In this document: positions 8,724-18,154 of the stretch, in pieces
How positions within the stretch are numbered: position 1 is the first letter of the stretch
How the letters are laid out: each line of letters begins with the position of its first letter
NCBI GenBank assembly: GCA_947494545.1
Contig: CANLVH010000001.1
Span: 62,001-126,000 of the forward strand
DNA: 64,000 nt
Origin: an uncultured Mesonia sp.
GTDB taxonomy: Bacteria; Bacteroidota; Bacteroidia; Flavobacteriales; Flavobacteriaceae
Direction of reading: 5' to 3'
The notes under the pieces: model-generated
The model's input: only the letters and a program-made list of their open reading frames with translations
What the model was told of the DNA's origin: nothing
The model's database searches: none
Program-made: the position numbers and the translations under genes

Positions 8724-8756
8724 AAAAAATGCCCGGAAATAAACCGGGCATTTTTT
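8724..8756 (+). terminator. Rho-independent terminator upstream of trhO
   Basis: AAAAAATGCCCGG pairs with CCGGGCATTTTTT around a 7-base AT loop. The U-tract reads rightward. It lies after the small leader ORF and just before the trhO promoter element. Confidence 0.85.
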
Positions 8757-8764
8757 ATTTTAAT

Positions 8765-8772
8765 TACCTTTG
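8765..8772 (+). promoter_or_regulatory. -7 box TACCTTTG of trhO
   Basis: A perfect TAnnTTTG followed by C, the commonest form in this phylum. No TTG at the right distance is visible because the terminator occupies that space. Confidence 0.55.
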
Positions 8773-8808
8773 CAAAAATCTTTTTTTAACTTATAAAATT
8801 AGTATAGC

Positions 8809-9858
8809 ATGCAACTGTACAATAAACTAAGTGCAAAAGAAAGAGCAGCAATGTTAGAAGAAGCCGGCCAAGACCGTCTAACAATCTCTTTCTATCAATA
8901 TGCCAAAATTGGCAACCCCGTCTTGTTTAGAGATCATTTATTTATAAACTGGAACCAAATGGAGGTTTTGGGCAGAATTTATGTTGCCCACGAAGGTATA
9001 AACGCGCAATTATCTGTCCCCGCCAATCGCTTTGAGGAGTTTAAAGCCTTTTTAGATGGTATTTATTTTTTAAAAGACATCCGGCTAAATATAGCTATAG
9101 AGCAAGATTTAAAATCTTTTTTAAAACTAAAAATAAAAGTACGCGATAAAATTCTAGCAGATGGTTTAGACGATGCCACTTTTGATGTTACCAAAAAAGG
9201 AGAGCACGTAAATGCAGAAAAGTTTAATAAATTAATTAGCGACCCCAACACCGTTTTGGTAGATATGCGTAACCATTATGAAAGTGAAATTGGTCATTTT
9301 CAAGGCGCTGTAACCCCAGATGTAGACACCTTTAGAGACTCGCTTTCTATTATAGAAGAAGATTTAAAAGAACATAAAGAAGACAAAAACCTGGTAATGT
9401 ATTGTACTGGCGGTATACGTTGCGAAAAAGCCAGTGCTTATTACAAACACCGCGGTTTTAAAAATGTTTATCAGTTAGAGGGCGGGATTATAGAATATAC
9501 GCGACAAGTAAATAAACAAAACCTTGAGAATAAATTTATAGGAAAAAACTTTGTTTTTGATCATCGTCGTGCAGAAAAAATTTCTGATGAGGTTATTGCC
9601 CAATGTCACCAATGTGGCAAAGCTTGCGATACCCACGTAAATTGCGCCAACGAGGCTTGCCATCTGCTGTTTATACAATGTAAAGAATGTGCAGAAAAGA
9701 TGGATGACTGCTGTTCTGTAGAATGTAAAGAAATTAACGCCTTACCATACGAAGAGCAAAAAGCACTGCGCAAAGGCAAACACAACAGTAATAAAATCTT
9801 TAAAAAAGGCAGATCGCCGGTTTTAAAATTTAAAAAAGACCCAAATTCTGTTATTTAG
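8809..9858 (+). CDS. trhO: tRNA uridine(34) hydroxylase TrhO (rhodanese family)
   Basis: The 349-residue protein of the YceA/TrhO family makes 5-hydroxyuridine at the wobble position of tRNA using molecular oxygen. An N-terminal acylphosphatase-like domain (about 25-115) precedes a rhodanese domain (about 135-235) with the catalytic loop CTGGIRC (Cys199). A Cys-rich tail (about 255-300, several CxxC pairs) is probably a zinc site and is a normal part of the family. The start at 8809 fits the promoter at 8765. A bidirectional terminator follows at 9883. Confidence 0.93.
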   Translation: MQLYNKLSAKERAAMLEEAGQDRLTISFYQYAKIGNPVLFRDHLFINWNQMEVLGRIYVAHEGINAQLSVPANRFEEFKAFLDGIYFLKDIRLNIAIEQDLKSFLKLKIKVRDKILADGLDDATFDVTKKGEHVNAEKFNKLISDPNTVLVDMRNHYESEIGHFQGAVTPDVDTFRDSLSIIEEDLKEHKEDKNLVMYCTGGIRCEKASAYYKHRGFKNVYQLEGGIIEYTRQVNKQNLENKFIGKNFVFDHRRAEKISDEVIAQCHQCGKACDTHVNCANEACHLLFIQCKECAEKMDDCCSVECKEINALPYEEQKALRKGKHNSNKIFKKGRSPVLKFKKDPNSVI

Positions 9859-10236
9859 TAAACCTTCCTTTTTTAGATTGTGAAAACCGTTTAAGTAGAG
9901 AAATAATTGCTCTAACTTAAACGGTTTTTTTAATAGATGCATTCTTAAAAAATCTCTTTTTAAAGTATTTGCTTGGATGTGTTTAAATAGTTTTTCTTTC
10001 CATAAAAAGTCTTGTTTAGAACAATTCCGTAAAGTAATTATATAATCTATACTATTCTGTAATCCCGCCTTAAGCAACTAATTTTCCTTCACCTCATAAA
10101 ATATTGGTATATTTACGCCGTTAAAAAACAAAGTATTAATTTTCAATTCTTACAGACTCATTTTCATTTTTTCTTTACGGAAAAGATAAACTTAAGACTA
10201 TTAGGGGTTTGTAGAATTTCAATATAAATAGAATGT
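9859..10236. other. trhO-ricT intergenic region
   Basis: 378 bases without a convincing gene. It holds the trhO terminator and two oppositely oriented copies of the repeated word: TTCCGTAAAG at 10025-10034 and its complement at 10173-10183. A minus-strand ORF across it overlaps the terminator and is not credible. Confidence 0.6.
9883..9928. terminator. Terminator after trhO
   Basis: AAAACCGTTTAAGT (9883-9896) pairs with ACTTAAACGGTTTT (9915-9928), with an added AGAG/CTCT inner stem. The T-rich right flank and A-rich left flank allow action in both directions. Confidence 0.85.
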
Positions 10237-11397
10237 ATGGGGTGTGGAAGTTGTGCTACCGGTAAAGACGGGAAGCCAAAAGGATGTAAAAATAACGGAA
10301 CCTGCGGCACCGATGGTTGCAATAACTTAACGGTTTTTGATTGGCTGTCCAATATGTCACTTCCCGGTGGTGTAGAGCCTTTTAATTGTGTAGAAGTCCG
10401 GTTTAAAAACGGCCGAAAACATTTTTATAAAAACACAGAAAATCTTTCCCTAAGCATGGGAGATGTAGTAGCTACAGAAACTTCTCCCGGACACGATGTG
10501 GGAGTGGTAAGCCTTACCGGCGAATTGGTAAAAGTGCAAATGCGCAAGAAAAAAGTTGCTGTAGATAGTGACGAGGTGCAAAAAATATACAGAAAAGCTA
10601 CGCAAAAAGATATAGATGTTTGGCAAAGCGTTAGAGAACGCGAAGAACCAATTAAAAAAAGAGCTCGGGAAATTGCTATCAAGCTAAATTTACGAATGAA
10701 GATCAGCGATGTAGAGTTTCAAGGAGACGGCTCTAAAGCCACATTTTATTACACCGCAGAAGAGCGTGTAGATTTTAGACAACTCATCAAAGAGTTTGCG
10801 CGCGAGTTTAAAACGCGAATAGAAATGCGGCAAATTGGTTTTAGGCAAGAAGCCGCCCGTTTAGGCGGTATTGGCTCATGTGGTCGCGAATTATGTTGCT
10901 CTACTTGGTTAACAGATTTTAGAAGTGTTACTACTTCTGCCGCCCGTTATCAACAATTATCTTTAAACCCACAAAAACTGGCTGGACAGTGTGGTAAATT
11001 AAAATGCTGTCTTAATTATGAGTTAGATGCTTACTTAGACGCGCTAAAAGATTTTCCTAAGCAAGATATTAAACTCAAAACCCAGAAAGGAACAGCGGTT
11101 TGTCAAAAAATAGACATCTTTAAAGGTGTTTTATGGTATGCTTATGAAGGCGAATGGATGAATTGGCATATGCTTACCACAGCACAAGCCAAAGAAATTA
11201 TAAAGGCAGCCGAAAAAAATAAACCGGTGGCTAGCTTAGAAGAATTTTCTGCAGAGCTGGAAAAAGATCAAAAAAGCAATTTCGAAAATGTGGTGGGCCA
11301 AGACAGTTTAACCCGTTTTGACAAACCGAAGAAGTCGTTTAAAAAGAAAAAGAAACGAAGAAATAAAAAAGGAAAAAAATCCCGCAAAAATGCTTAA
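10237..11397 (+). CDS. ricT: PSP1-domain regulatory complex protein RicT-like
   Basis: A 386-residue PSP1/YaaT-type protein. In Bacillus its homologue works in the Ric complex with RNase Y and binds an iron-sulfur cluster. Here an N-terminal Cys cluster (MGCGSCATGKDGKPKGC) precedes the PSP1 core, which contains GSCGRELCCSTW and GQCGKLKCCLNYELD, the conserved cysteine pairs. The tail is a strongly basic run of Lys and Arg (about 365-386), a likely nucleic-acid binding extension. The stop overlaps the gldH start by eight bases, so these two and PBP1A are probably one transcript. Confidence 0.85.
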   Translation: MGCGSCATGKDGKPKGCKNNGTCGTDGCNNLTVFDWLSNMSLPGGVEPFNCVEVRFKNGRKHFYKNTENLSLSMGDVVATETSPGHDVGVVSLTGELVKVQMRKKKVAVDSDEVQKIYRKATQKDIDVWQSVREREEPIKKRAREIAIKLNLRMKISDVEFQGDGSKATFYYTAEERVDFRQLIKEFAREFKTRIEMRQIGFRQEAARLGGIGSCGRELCCSTWLTDFRSVTTSAARYQQLSLNPQKLAGQCGKLKCCLNYELDAYLDALKDFPKQDIKLKTQKGTAVCQKIDIFKGVLWYAYEGEWMNWHMLTTAQAKEIIKAAEKNKPVASLEEFSAELEKDQKSNFENVVGQDSLTRFDKPKKSFKKKKKRRNKKGKKSRKNA

Positions 11398-11890
11398 TAT
11401 CAGGTTGCTTCTTCTCTTTTTTTGCGTAGGTTTTATTTTTGCGTGCGACTCGGATAGGGTTTTTGATGAATATAAAACCATTCCAGATGCTTCTTGGCAT
11501 AAAGATAGTATTGTAAGTTTCAAGGTGCGCACAAAAGACACGCTACAACCCTATAATCTGTTTATAAATTTACGTAATAATAGTGAATATCAGTACAATA
11601 ACATTTTTTTAATTACCAGCATGAATTTCCCTAACGGAAAAGTAATTAAAGATACATTAGAGTACGAAATGGCTTATCCCGACGGTAGTTTTATGGGAGA
11701 AGGATTCACAGATATTAAAGAAAGCAAGCTGTGGTACAAAAAAGGCGTAATTTTTGCGGAAAAGGGAGAATATACCTTTAACATTAAACAAGCTATGCGC
11801 AAAAACGCTAAGGTAGATGGTATAGAAGAATTAACAGGCATTACCGATGTTGGCTTTAGAATAGAAAACACAAAACAAGTTTCAAAATAA
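11390..11890 (+). CDS. gldH: Gliding motility lipoprotein GldH
   Basis: The 166-residue lipoprotein has a signal peptide ending FIFAC (Cys20) and the GldH pattern (DSDRVFDEYKTIPDASWHKD). In Flavobacterium GldH is needed for gliding and for stability of the motility/type IX secretion machinery. I start it at ATG 11390, because the upstream in-frame ATG at 11318 would place the lipobox in mid-protein. It overlaps ricT by eight bases and abuts the PBP1A gene directly, matching the order seen in Flavobacteriia. Confidence 0.92.
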   Translation: MLNIRLLLLFFCVGFIFACDSDRVFDEYKTIPDASWHKDSIVSFKVRTKDTLQPYNLFINLRNNSEYQYNNIFLITSMNFPNGKVIKDTLEYEMAYPDGSFMGEGFTDIKESKLWYKKGVIFAEKGEYTFNIKQAMRKNAKVDGIEELTGITDVGFRIENTKQVSK

Positions 11891-14218
11891 GTGAGTGCAA
11901 CTAAAAAAAATCAGAAAAAAAGTAAAAAACAATCGTTTAGAAAGTACATACTAACTTTTTGGGCTATCTTCCTTTCAGGATTGCTTTTTGTAGTAATTGT
12001 TTTTTTACTGGCCAGTTGGGGGGCATTTGGCAAAATGCCAACCTTTGAGCAACTGGAAAATCCGGAAACCAATCTGGCAACCGAAGTCTTTTCTGCAGAC
12101 GGACAAACCCTTGGTAAATATTATAACGAAAACCGCACCCCGGTAAAATTTGAAGATCTGCCAGATAATCTTGTGCAAGCGCTTATTGCTACAGAAGATA
12201 TTAGATATTACGAACACTCCGGTATAGACGCTCGCGGTACCATTCGTGCAATGGTTTATTTGGGTTCAAGAGGTGGCGCAAGTACTTTATCGCAACAGTT
12301 GGCAAAACAATTGTTTCACGGCGAAGGCTCTAGAAATATTTTTTACCGAATAATTCAAAAAATTAAAGAATGGATTATTGCTGTACGCTTAGAACGTAAT
12401 TATACCAAGCACGAAATCTTAGCCATGTATTTTAATATTTATGATTTTAATAACAATGCAGATGGCGTACGTTCTGCTTCGCGTATTTATTTTGGCAAAG
12501 AACCTAAAGATTTAAAAATAGAAGAGTCGGCAGTATTGGCCGGGATGTTTAAAAACTCCTCTTTATACAATCCGCGCCGCAATCCCGTTGGAGTTACCAA
12601 TCGGCGTAATGTAGTTTTGCACCAAATGGCTGTGGCAGGTTATATTACAGATAAACAAAAAGACAGCTTGCAAGCCTTGCCGTTAGAGATAGATTATAAT
12701 CCAGAAAGTCACCAGTCTGGTATTGCAACTTATTTTAGAATGTATTTGCGCGGTTTCTTAAAAAAATGGGCACAAGAAAACCCTAAACCAGACGGAGAGT
12801 TATACAATATTTATAGAGATGGCCTAAAAGTTTACACCAGCATAGATTCTAGAATGCAAAAATATGCTGAAGAAGCTGTAAAAGCGCATATGACTAATTT
12901 GCAACACAAGTTTGATGAGCAAAACGAGAATAATAAAACAGCTCCCTTTCGGGGAATTACACAAGAGGAAATAGACAAGATTATGGAGCGGGCTATGAAA
13001 AATAGTCGCCGTTGGAAAGAGATGAAAGCCCAAGATATTCCGGAAGAAAAAATACGCGCATCTTTCGATAAAAAAACCAAAATGAGCTTGTTTACTTGGG
13101 AAAGCGATTCCGAAATAGATACGCTTATGACCCCGCGTGATTCTATTTTATACTACAAGTCTTTTCTTAATACCGGCATGATGTCTATGGAGCCACAAAC
13201 CGGTAATGTAAAAGCTTGGGTTGGCGGTATAAATTTACGCCATTTTAAATACGAGCATGTAAAACAAGCCAGAAGGCAGGTTGGTTCTACTTTTAAGCCT
13301 TTTGTTTATGCTACGGCTATAGATCAATTGCATTTATCGCCTTGTTATAAACTGCCAAATAGTATTCACACTATTCCCGCAGGAAAACATGGTGTTACCA
13401 AAGATTGGTCGCCAAAAAACAGTAATAATAAATATGGCGGAATGGTAACCTTAAAAGAGGCATTGGCCAATTCTTTAAATACCATTAGCGCAAGACTAAT
13501 AGACAAAACTGGCCCAGAGCCGGTAATAGATTTATTAGATAAATTAGGTATAGACACAGAAAATATAGATCCGGTGGCGGCAATTGCTTTAGGCTCTGTA
13601 GATATAAGCGTTTTTGAAATGGTTTCTGCATACAGCACTTTTGCCAATAAAGGAGTTTATGTAAAACCGGTAATTGTAAACCGTATAGAAGATAAAAACG
13701 GTACAATTTTGTATCAACACACGCCAAAAAGTAGAGATGTAATGAGCGAAGAAGCCGCTTATGTGACCCTTAACCTTATGCAAGGTGTTACACAAAGTGG
13801 TTCCGGTATGCGTTTAAGAACAACTTGGTCGCCGCAATATTATAAAGATGTAGTTACCGGACATCCGTACCAATTTAAAAATCCAATTGCAGGAAAAACA
13901 GGAACTACACAAAACCAAAGCGATGGTTGGTTTATGGGTATTGTGCCAAATTTAACCACCGGCGTTTGGGTTGGTGGCGAAGAACGCTCAGTGCATTTTC
14001 CCGGCATTCGTTACGGACAAGGAGCAACAATGGCCTTGCCCATTTGGGGAACATATATGAAAAAACTCTACGCAGACGACAGCTTAAAAGTATCTAAAGG
14101 CGAATTTGAAAAACCCGAAGATTTAAGCATTCCAATAAATTGTGACGATGTTCAAGAAGGAGAGCAAGATCCATTAGAAGAAGAAAATAACAAAGCCTTA
14201 GAAGAATTAGATTTTTAA
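11891..14218 (+). CDS. Penicillin-binding protein 1A (bifunctional)
   Basis: The 775-residue class A PBP polymerises glycan strands and cross-links peptides in the periplasm. A membrane helix (about 19-42) precedes the GT51 transglycosylase with catalytic Glu in TEDIRYYEHSG (Glu102). The transpeptidase domain has STFK at 466-469, SLN at 528-530 and KTG at 669-671. The start codon is GTG, immediately after the gldH stop, which suggests translational coupling. A strong terminator follows at 14236. Confidence 0.95.
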   Translation: MSATKKNQKKSKKQSFRKYILTFWAIFLSGLLFVVIVFLLASWGAFGKMPTFEQLENPETNLATEVFSADGQTLGKYYNENRTPVKFEDLPDNLVQALIATEDIRYYEHSGIDARGTIRAMVYLGSRGGASTLSQQLAKQLFHGEGSRNIFYRIIQKIKEWIIAVRLERNYTKHEILAMYFNIYDFNNNADGVRSASRIYFGKEPKDLKIEESAVLAGMFKNSSLYNPRRNPVGVTNRRNVVLHQMAVAGYITDKQKDSLQALPLEIDYNPESHQSGIATYFRMYLRGFLKKWAQENPKPDGELYNIYRDGLKVYTSIDSRMQKYAEEAVKAHMTNLQHKFDEQNENNKTAPFRGITQEEIDKIMERAMKNSRRWKEMKAQDIPEEKIRASFDKKTKMSLFTWESDSEIDTLMTPRDSILYYKSFLNTGMMSMEPQTGNVKAWVGGINLRHFKYEHVKQARRQVGSTFKPFVYATAIDQLHLSPCYKLPNSIHTIPAGKHGVTKDWSPKNSNNKYGGMVTLKEALANSLNTISARLIDKTGPEPVIDLLDKLGIDTENIDPVAAIALGSVDISVFEMVSAYSTFANKGVYVKPVIVNRIEDKNGTILYQHTPKSRDVMSEEAAYVTLNLMQGVTQSGSGMRLRTTWSPQYYKDVVTGHPYQFKNPIAGKTGTTQNQSDGWFMGIVPNLTTGVWVGGEERSVHFPGIRYGQGATMALPIWGTYMKKLYADDSLKVSKGEFEKPEDLSIPINCDDVQEGEQDPLEEENNKALEELDF

Positions 14219-14235
14219 ATCTAAAAATGCTTTAA

Positions 14236-14285
14236 AAAAAACCTCCCGTATTTGCAAGCAATTAGCTTGCTACGGGAGGTTTTTT
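14236..14285. terminator. Terminator after the PBP1A gene
   Basis: AAAAAACCTCCCGTA (14236-14250) pairs perfectly with TACGGGAGGTTTTTT (14271-14285). An inner GCAAGC/GCTTGC stem caps it. It ends the ricT-gldH-PBP1A transcript. Confidence 0.9.
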
Positions 14286-14334
14286 AATTGCTGTACTCTT
14301 AAAAATTTTGTATTTTTCGGTAAAATTTAAAGAG

Positions 14335-15033
14335 ATGATAAAAAAAACAGTCAATAACGTACAAGAAGCCTTAGATGGGGTAGAAGACGGCATGACTTTT
14401 ATGTTGGGAGGCTTTGGGCTTTGCGGAATTCCGGAAAACAGCATCGCAGAACTGGTAAACCGTAATATTCAAGGTATAACCTGTATTTCTAACAATGCCG
14501 GAGTAGACGATTTTGGTCTCGGCTTACTGTTAAAGAAAAAGCAAATAAAGAAAATGATTTCTTCTTATGTAGGAGAAAATGCCGAGTTTGAACGGCAAAT
14601 GCTTTCCGAAGAATTAGAAGTAGAGCTTACTCCCCAAGGCACTTTGGCTGCAAAATGTCAAGCAGCACAACAAGGTTATCCGGCAATGTTTACCCCGGCA
14701 GGATATGGTACAGAAGTAGCCTTAAACAAAGAAACTAGAATGTTTGACGGTAAAATGTATGTGTTGGAAGAAGCCTATAAAGCAGATTTTGCTTTTATAA
14801 AAGCTTGGAAAGGCGACGAAGCCGGAAATCTTATTTTTAAAGGTACGGCTAGAAATTTTAATCCAAATATGTGTGGGGCGGCAAAAATAACCGTGGTAGA
14901 AGTAGAAGAATTAGTGCCGGCGGGAGAGTTAGAACCTAACCAAATACATATTCCCGGAATATTCGTACAACGAATTTTTGAAGGAAAAGATTACGAAAAA
15001 CGCATAGAACAAAGAACGGTGAGAAGTAAATAA
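14335..15033 (+). CDS. scoA: 3-oxoacid CoA-transferase subunit A
   Basis: The 232-residue alpha subunit of a succinyl-CoA:3-ketoacid (or acetate/butyrate) CoA-transferase binds the CoA donor with [13 protein letters not shown] near the N-terminus. The partner subunit follows after a 110-base gap. I use ATG 14335 because homologues begin with the MIKK segment; an in-frame ATG nine codons upstream exists. Substrate identity (acetoacetate versus others) cannot be fixed from sequence. Confidence 0.92.
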   Translation: MIKKTVNNVQEALDGVEDGMTFMLGGFGLCGIPENSIAELVNRNIQGITCISNNAGVDDFGLGLLLKKKQIKKMISSYVGENAEFERQMLSEELEVELTPQGTLAAKCQAAQQGYPAMFTPAGYGTEVALNKETRMFDGKMYVLEEAYKADFAFIKAWKGDEAGNLIFKGTARNFNPNMCGAAKITVVEVEELVPAGELEPNQIHIPGIFVQRIFEGKDYEKRIEQRTVRSK

Positions 15034-15143
15034 TAAATACCAAACTTTTTGTTAATCAAAAGTTTTTGCGATTATGTTTATTGCTTAACCAGTACTTTTA
15101 AAGCGACGTAGTTATATACATTAAAAAATTAACACATCACATT

Positions 15144-15797
15144 ATGTTAGATAAAAACGGAATTGCACAACGTATAGCCAAAGAAGTAAAAGACGGCTAT
15201 TATGTAAACCTTGGAATAGGTATTCCTACCTTGGTAGCTAACTTTGTGCGCGACGATATAGATGTAGAATTTCAAAGTGAAAACGGAATTCTAGGAATGG
15301 GACCTTTTCCGGTAGAAGGCCAAGAAGATGCAGACCTTATTAATGCCGGCAAACAAACCATTACCGCTTTGCCCGGCGCCAGTTTCTTTGACTCTGCTAT
15401 GAGTTTCGGGATGATTCGCGGGCAACACGTAGATCTTACCATTCTTGGCGCTATGGAAGTAGCCGAAAACGGCGACATTGCCAACTGGAAAATTCCCGGT
15501 AAAATGGTAAAAGGAATGGGCGGCGCGATGGATTTGGTTGCATCTGCAGAAAATATTATCGTGGCCATGATGCACACCAATAAAGCGGGAAAATCAAAAT
15601 TATTAAAAAAATGCTCCCTGCCGCTAACAGGCGTAGGTTGCGTAACCACAGTTGTTACCAATTTAGCAGTTATAGAAGTAACAGACGAAGGTTTTAAACT
15701 TTTAGAACGCGCCCCGGGCGTAAGCGTAGAAGAAATTAAAGAAGCCACAGAAGGTAAATTAATCGTAGAAGGCGACATCCCGGAGATGAAAATTTAA
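15144..15797 (+). CDS. scoB: 3-oxoacid CoA-transferase subunit B
   Basis: The 217-residue beta subunit carries the catalytic glutamate in SENGILGMGP (about residues 48-57), which forms the acyl and CoA thioester intermediates. GIGIPTLVANF near the start and MGGAMDLV further on are family signatures. It pairs with the preceding subunit A for ketone-body use or interconversion. A REP-like repeat with three inverted repeats lies directly downstream. Confidence 0.94.
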   Translation: MLDKNGIAQRIAKEVKDGYYVNLGIGIPTLVANFVRDDIDVEFQSENGILGMGPFPVEGQEDADLINAGKQTITALPGASFFDSAMSFGMIRGQHVDLTILGAMEVAENGDIANWKIPGKMVKGMGGAMDLVASAENIIVAMMHTNKAGKSKLLKKCSLPLTGVGCVTTVVTNLAVIEVTDEGFKLLERAPGVSVEEIKEATEGKLIVEGDIPEMKI

Positions 15798-15803
15798 ATG
15801 ATT

Positions 15804-15930
15804 TGGGCGTATCCCAATTTTTGCAAAAAAATTGGGACCGCGCTATCCGTTATATCTTTTTTGCGCAAAAATAGTTTCCGTAAAGGCGCAAAAAAGGATG
15901 CCACTACTATCGCTTACGCAAAATTTTGCG
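15804..15930. repeat. REP-like intergenic element with three inverted repeats
   Basis: Between scoB and the GNAT gene lie three inverted repeats: TCCCAATTTTT/AAAAATTGGGA (15812-15822 with 15827-15837), TTTTTTGCGC/GCGCAAAAAA (15857-15866 with 15886-15895) and the palindrome CGCAAAATTTTGCG (15917-15930). Spacer words (CGCTATCCGTTATATC, GGATGCCACTACTATCGC) resemble, from memory, a family of intergenic repeats common in Flavobacteriia. The loop of the second hairpin carries a TTTCCGTAAAG copy (15875-15885). A transcription-terminating role is also possible. Confidence 0.6.
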
Positions 15931-15967
15931 AGCTCTAAAAATTTAAGACATAAATTGTCAATTTGTT

Positions 15968-16417
15968 ATGGTGCAACACAGCGTAAATATTAGGGCCTAC
16001 TCTCCTAAAGATAAACCAAGACTGCTTGTTTTATTACAACTAAATACGCCAAAATACTTTTCGGCAGAAGAAGAAAAAGATTTTTCCTGTTATTTAGACC
16101 ACGAACGCGAGGCTTATTTTGTGGTTGAAGTAAATAATAAGATTGTAGGCTGCGGCGGTATAAATACAGAGAACGATAAAGGTATTTTAAGCTGGGCCTT
16201 TTTTCATCCCAATTACCAACACCAGGGTTTAGGTTCTCAATTAGTCGCGTATAGATTACACTATTTATTAAAATACAAGCAAATCTCCACAATAATTGTC
16301 CGCACCTCGCAACATACGTATAAATTTTACGAGAAAAATGGTTTTAAAAAGCTTTCCGTAAAAACAGATTTTTGGGCTAAAGGCTACCATTTATACGAGA
16401 TGGAATATCAACAATAG
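15968..16417 (+). CDS. GNAT-family N-acetyltransferase
   Basis: A 149-residue GNAT fold protein with the acetyl-CoA binding segment (HQGLGSQLV, about 80-88) and the C-terminal YKFYEKNGFKK motif. The substrate is unknown. It stands alone between a repeat element and a convergent ABC gene. Length and motif order are ordinary for the family. Confidence 0.85.
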   Translation: MVQHSVNIRAYSPKDKPRLLVLLQLNTPKYFSAEEEKDFSCYLDHEREAYFVVEVNNKIVGCGGINTENDKGILSWAFFHPNYQHQGLGSQLVAYRLHYLLKYKQISTIIVRTSQHTYKFYEKNGFKKLSVKTDFWAKGYHLYEMEYQQ

Positions 16418-16462
16418 AATTTTTTATTTCGCTACACAACATTCCGTGACAACGAAAAAACA

Positions 16463-18154
16463 TCAAATTCCTTTGGGAATGGCGGCAATTAGAGCTTTGG
16501 TATACTCTTCTTCGGGCTTTGCATAAACTTTGTCTGCATCGCCTTGTTCTACAATTTTGCCGTCTTTCATAACTAAAAGATTATCTGCCATATATTTTAC
16601 CACAGCTAAATCGTGGGAGATAAATATATAGGTAAACCCAAAGTCTTTTTTTAACTCATTTAATAGATTCAAAACCTGCGCTTGCACAGAAATATCTAAA
16701 GCAGAAACAGACTCGTCACATACAATTAATTTGGGTTGTACGGCAATAGTTCTGGCAATACCAATACGCTGGCGTTGGCCACCACTAAACTCGTGCGGAT
16801 AGCGGTTAAAATGTTCTGCCTCCAAACCTACGCGCTCTAATAACGCGATGGTTTTCTCCTTACGCTCTTTATTGTTTTTATATAGATTATGCACTTGCAT
16901 AGGTTCCATTATAGCTTGCCCAACAGGAATACGTGGATTTAAAGACGAAAACGGATCTTGAAATATCAGCTGAATTTCTTTCCGTAAAGCGCGCAAATTT
17001 TTAGCGTCTAATTTGGTTATGTCTTTGCCTTTATAAAAAACTTGCCCGGCAGTGGCGGTATCTAATTGTAAAATTACATTGCCTAAAGTAGATTTTCCGC
17101 AACCGGACTCGCCTACCAAGCCCAAAGTCTCACCTTCATAAATTTTAAAGCTTACATTGTTTACCGCTTTAACTATACGATTTTGTGTAAACCAACCACT
17201 TTTGGTTATAAATTGTTTTTCTAAATTATTAACTTCTAAAATTGGTGCATTTTCATACAACTGCTCAAGACGTTTTTTACGCTCTAAATCTGTTTCTGTA
17301 GTAAATTGGCTACTTTTTTCAAGAAAATCTTTTACGGTGGGTAATTTCTTTAAGCGGTTGTTGGTGGTAGGTTTGGATGCTAATAAAGCTTTGGTATAGG
17401 TTTCTTGCGGATTGGTAAATAATTCTTTTGCGCTATTTTCTTCAATTATTATGCCTTGGTACATTACTGCTACTCGGTTTGCTATTTCAGAAACCAAGGC
17501 CAAATCGTGTGAGATAAATAAAATACTCATCTTGGTTTCTTCTTGTAGTTTTTTGAGTAAGATTAAAATTTCTCTTTGCACGGTAACATCTAAGGCTGTG
17601 GTTGGCTCATCTGCAATAAGAATTTTTGGTTTGCAAGCAATTGCCATGGCTATCATGACACGTTGTTTTTGTCCGCCACTTATTTGATGCGGATATGCAT
17701 TAAAAATAGCTTCTGGTTGTGGTAAACGCACTTTTTCAAATAATGCAAGACATTCTTTTTTTGCTTTTTTGGCGCTTTTCATGCGGTGTTGCAACAAGAT
17801 TTCTTGCACTTGTTTGCCACACGTCATAGACGGATTAAGAGAACTCATGGGTTCTTGAAAAATCATGGAAATTTCGTTACCTCTAATTTTCCGTAAAGCA
17901 GAATTGCTTTTCTCTAGTAAATTTTTCCCATTATAGATAACTTTTCCTTTCTCTATACTAGCCGCTGTGGGAAGCAAACCCAAAACCGCTAAACTGCTCA
18001 AGGATTTCCCGGAACCCGATTCGCCTACGATGCCTAAAATTTCGTTGGGATAAATTTCAAAAGATACATTATGTAAAGCCGTAACAAGCTTTTGCTCTGC
18101 TGCAAAGCTTATTTGTAAATTTTCTACGTGTAGTAAGGCAGTTTCCTCTTTCAT
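16463..18154 (-). CDS. ABC transporter ATP-binding protein with two ATPase domains (oligopeptide type)
   Basis: The 563-residue protein contains two complete ABC ATPase domains in tandem, as in YejF-like dipeptide/microcin importers. Walker A is GESGSGKS in the first half and GESGCGKS in the second. Signature motifs are SGGQKQR and SGGQRQR. Each half carries the extra C-terminal oligopeptide-type tail. No permease or binding protein is adjacent, so partners are elsewhere. Two TTTCCGTAAAG copies (16979 and 17888) fall at equivalent Leu-Arg-Lys positions of the two halves, which partly reflects the internal homology. Confidence 0.93.
   Translation of the reverse strand: MKEETALLHVENLQISFAAEQKLVTALHNVSFEIYPNEILGIVGESGSGKSLSSLAVLGLLPTAASIEKGKVIYNGKNLLEKSNSALRKIRGNEISMIFQEPMSSLNPSMTCGKQVQEILLQHRMKSAKKAKKECLALFEKVRLPQPEAIFNAYPHQISGGQKQRVMIAMAIACKPKILIADEPTTALDVTVQREILILLKKLQEETKMSILFISHDLALVSEIANRVAVMYQGIIIEENSAKELFTNPQETYTKALLASKPTTNNRLKKLPTVKDFLEKSSQFTTETDLERKKRLEQLYENAPILEVNNLEKQFITKSGWFTQNRIVKAVNNVSFKIYEGETLGLVGESGCGKSTLGNVILQLDTATAGQVFYKGKDITKLDAKNLRALRKEIQLIFQDPFSSLNPRIPVGQAIMEPMQVHNLYKNNKERKEKTIALLERVGLEAEHFNRYPHEFSGGQRQRIGIARTIAVQPKLIVCDESVSALDISVQAQVLNLLNELKKDFGFTYIFISHDLAVVKYMADNLLVMKDGKIVEQGDADKVYAKPEEEYTKALIAAIPKGI

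Larger units (their letters stand above)
8447..8808. other. recA-trhO divergent intergenic region
   Basis: This 362-base gap holds the recA promoter, a 30-codon ORF (8577-8669), a long-armed hairpin (8671-8713), a strong terminator (8724-8756) and a trhO promoter element (8765-8772). A terminator between two divergent genes implies something is transcribed rightward inside the gap. Confidence 0.7.

Noticed and set aside
9823..10077. Minus-strand 84-residue ORF
   Set aside because: It overlaps the trhO end and runs through the terminator at 9883-9928; no family resemblance.
15272..15778. Minus-strand 168-residue ORF inside scoB
   Set aside because: Antisense shadow of a clear enzyme gene; Ser/Pro-rich low-complexity translation.
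16979..17898. Repeat word as a by-product of the duplicated ATPase domains
   Set aside because: Only these two copies share a homologous position; the other 23 are in unrelated genes, frames or gaps.
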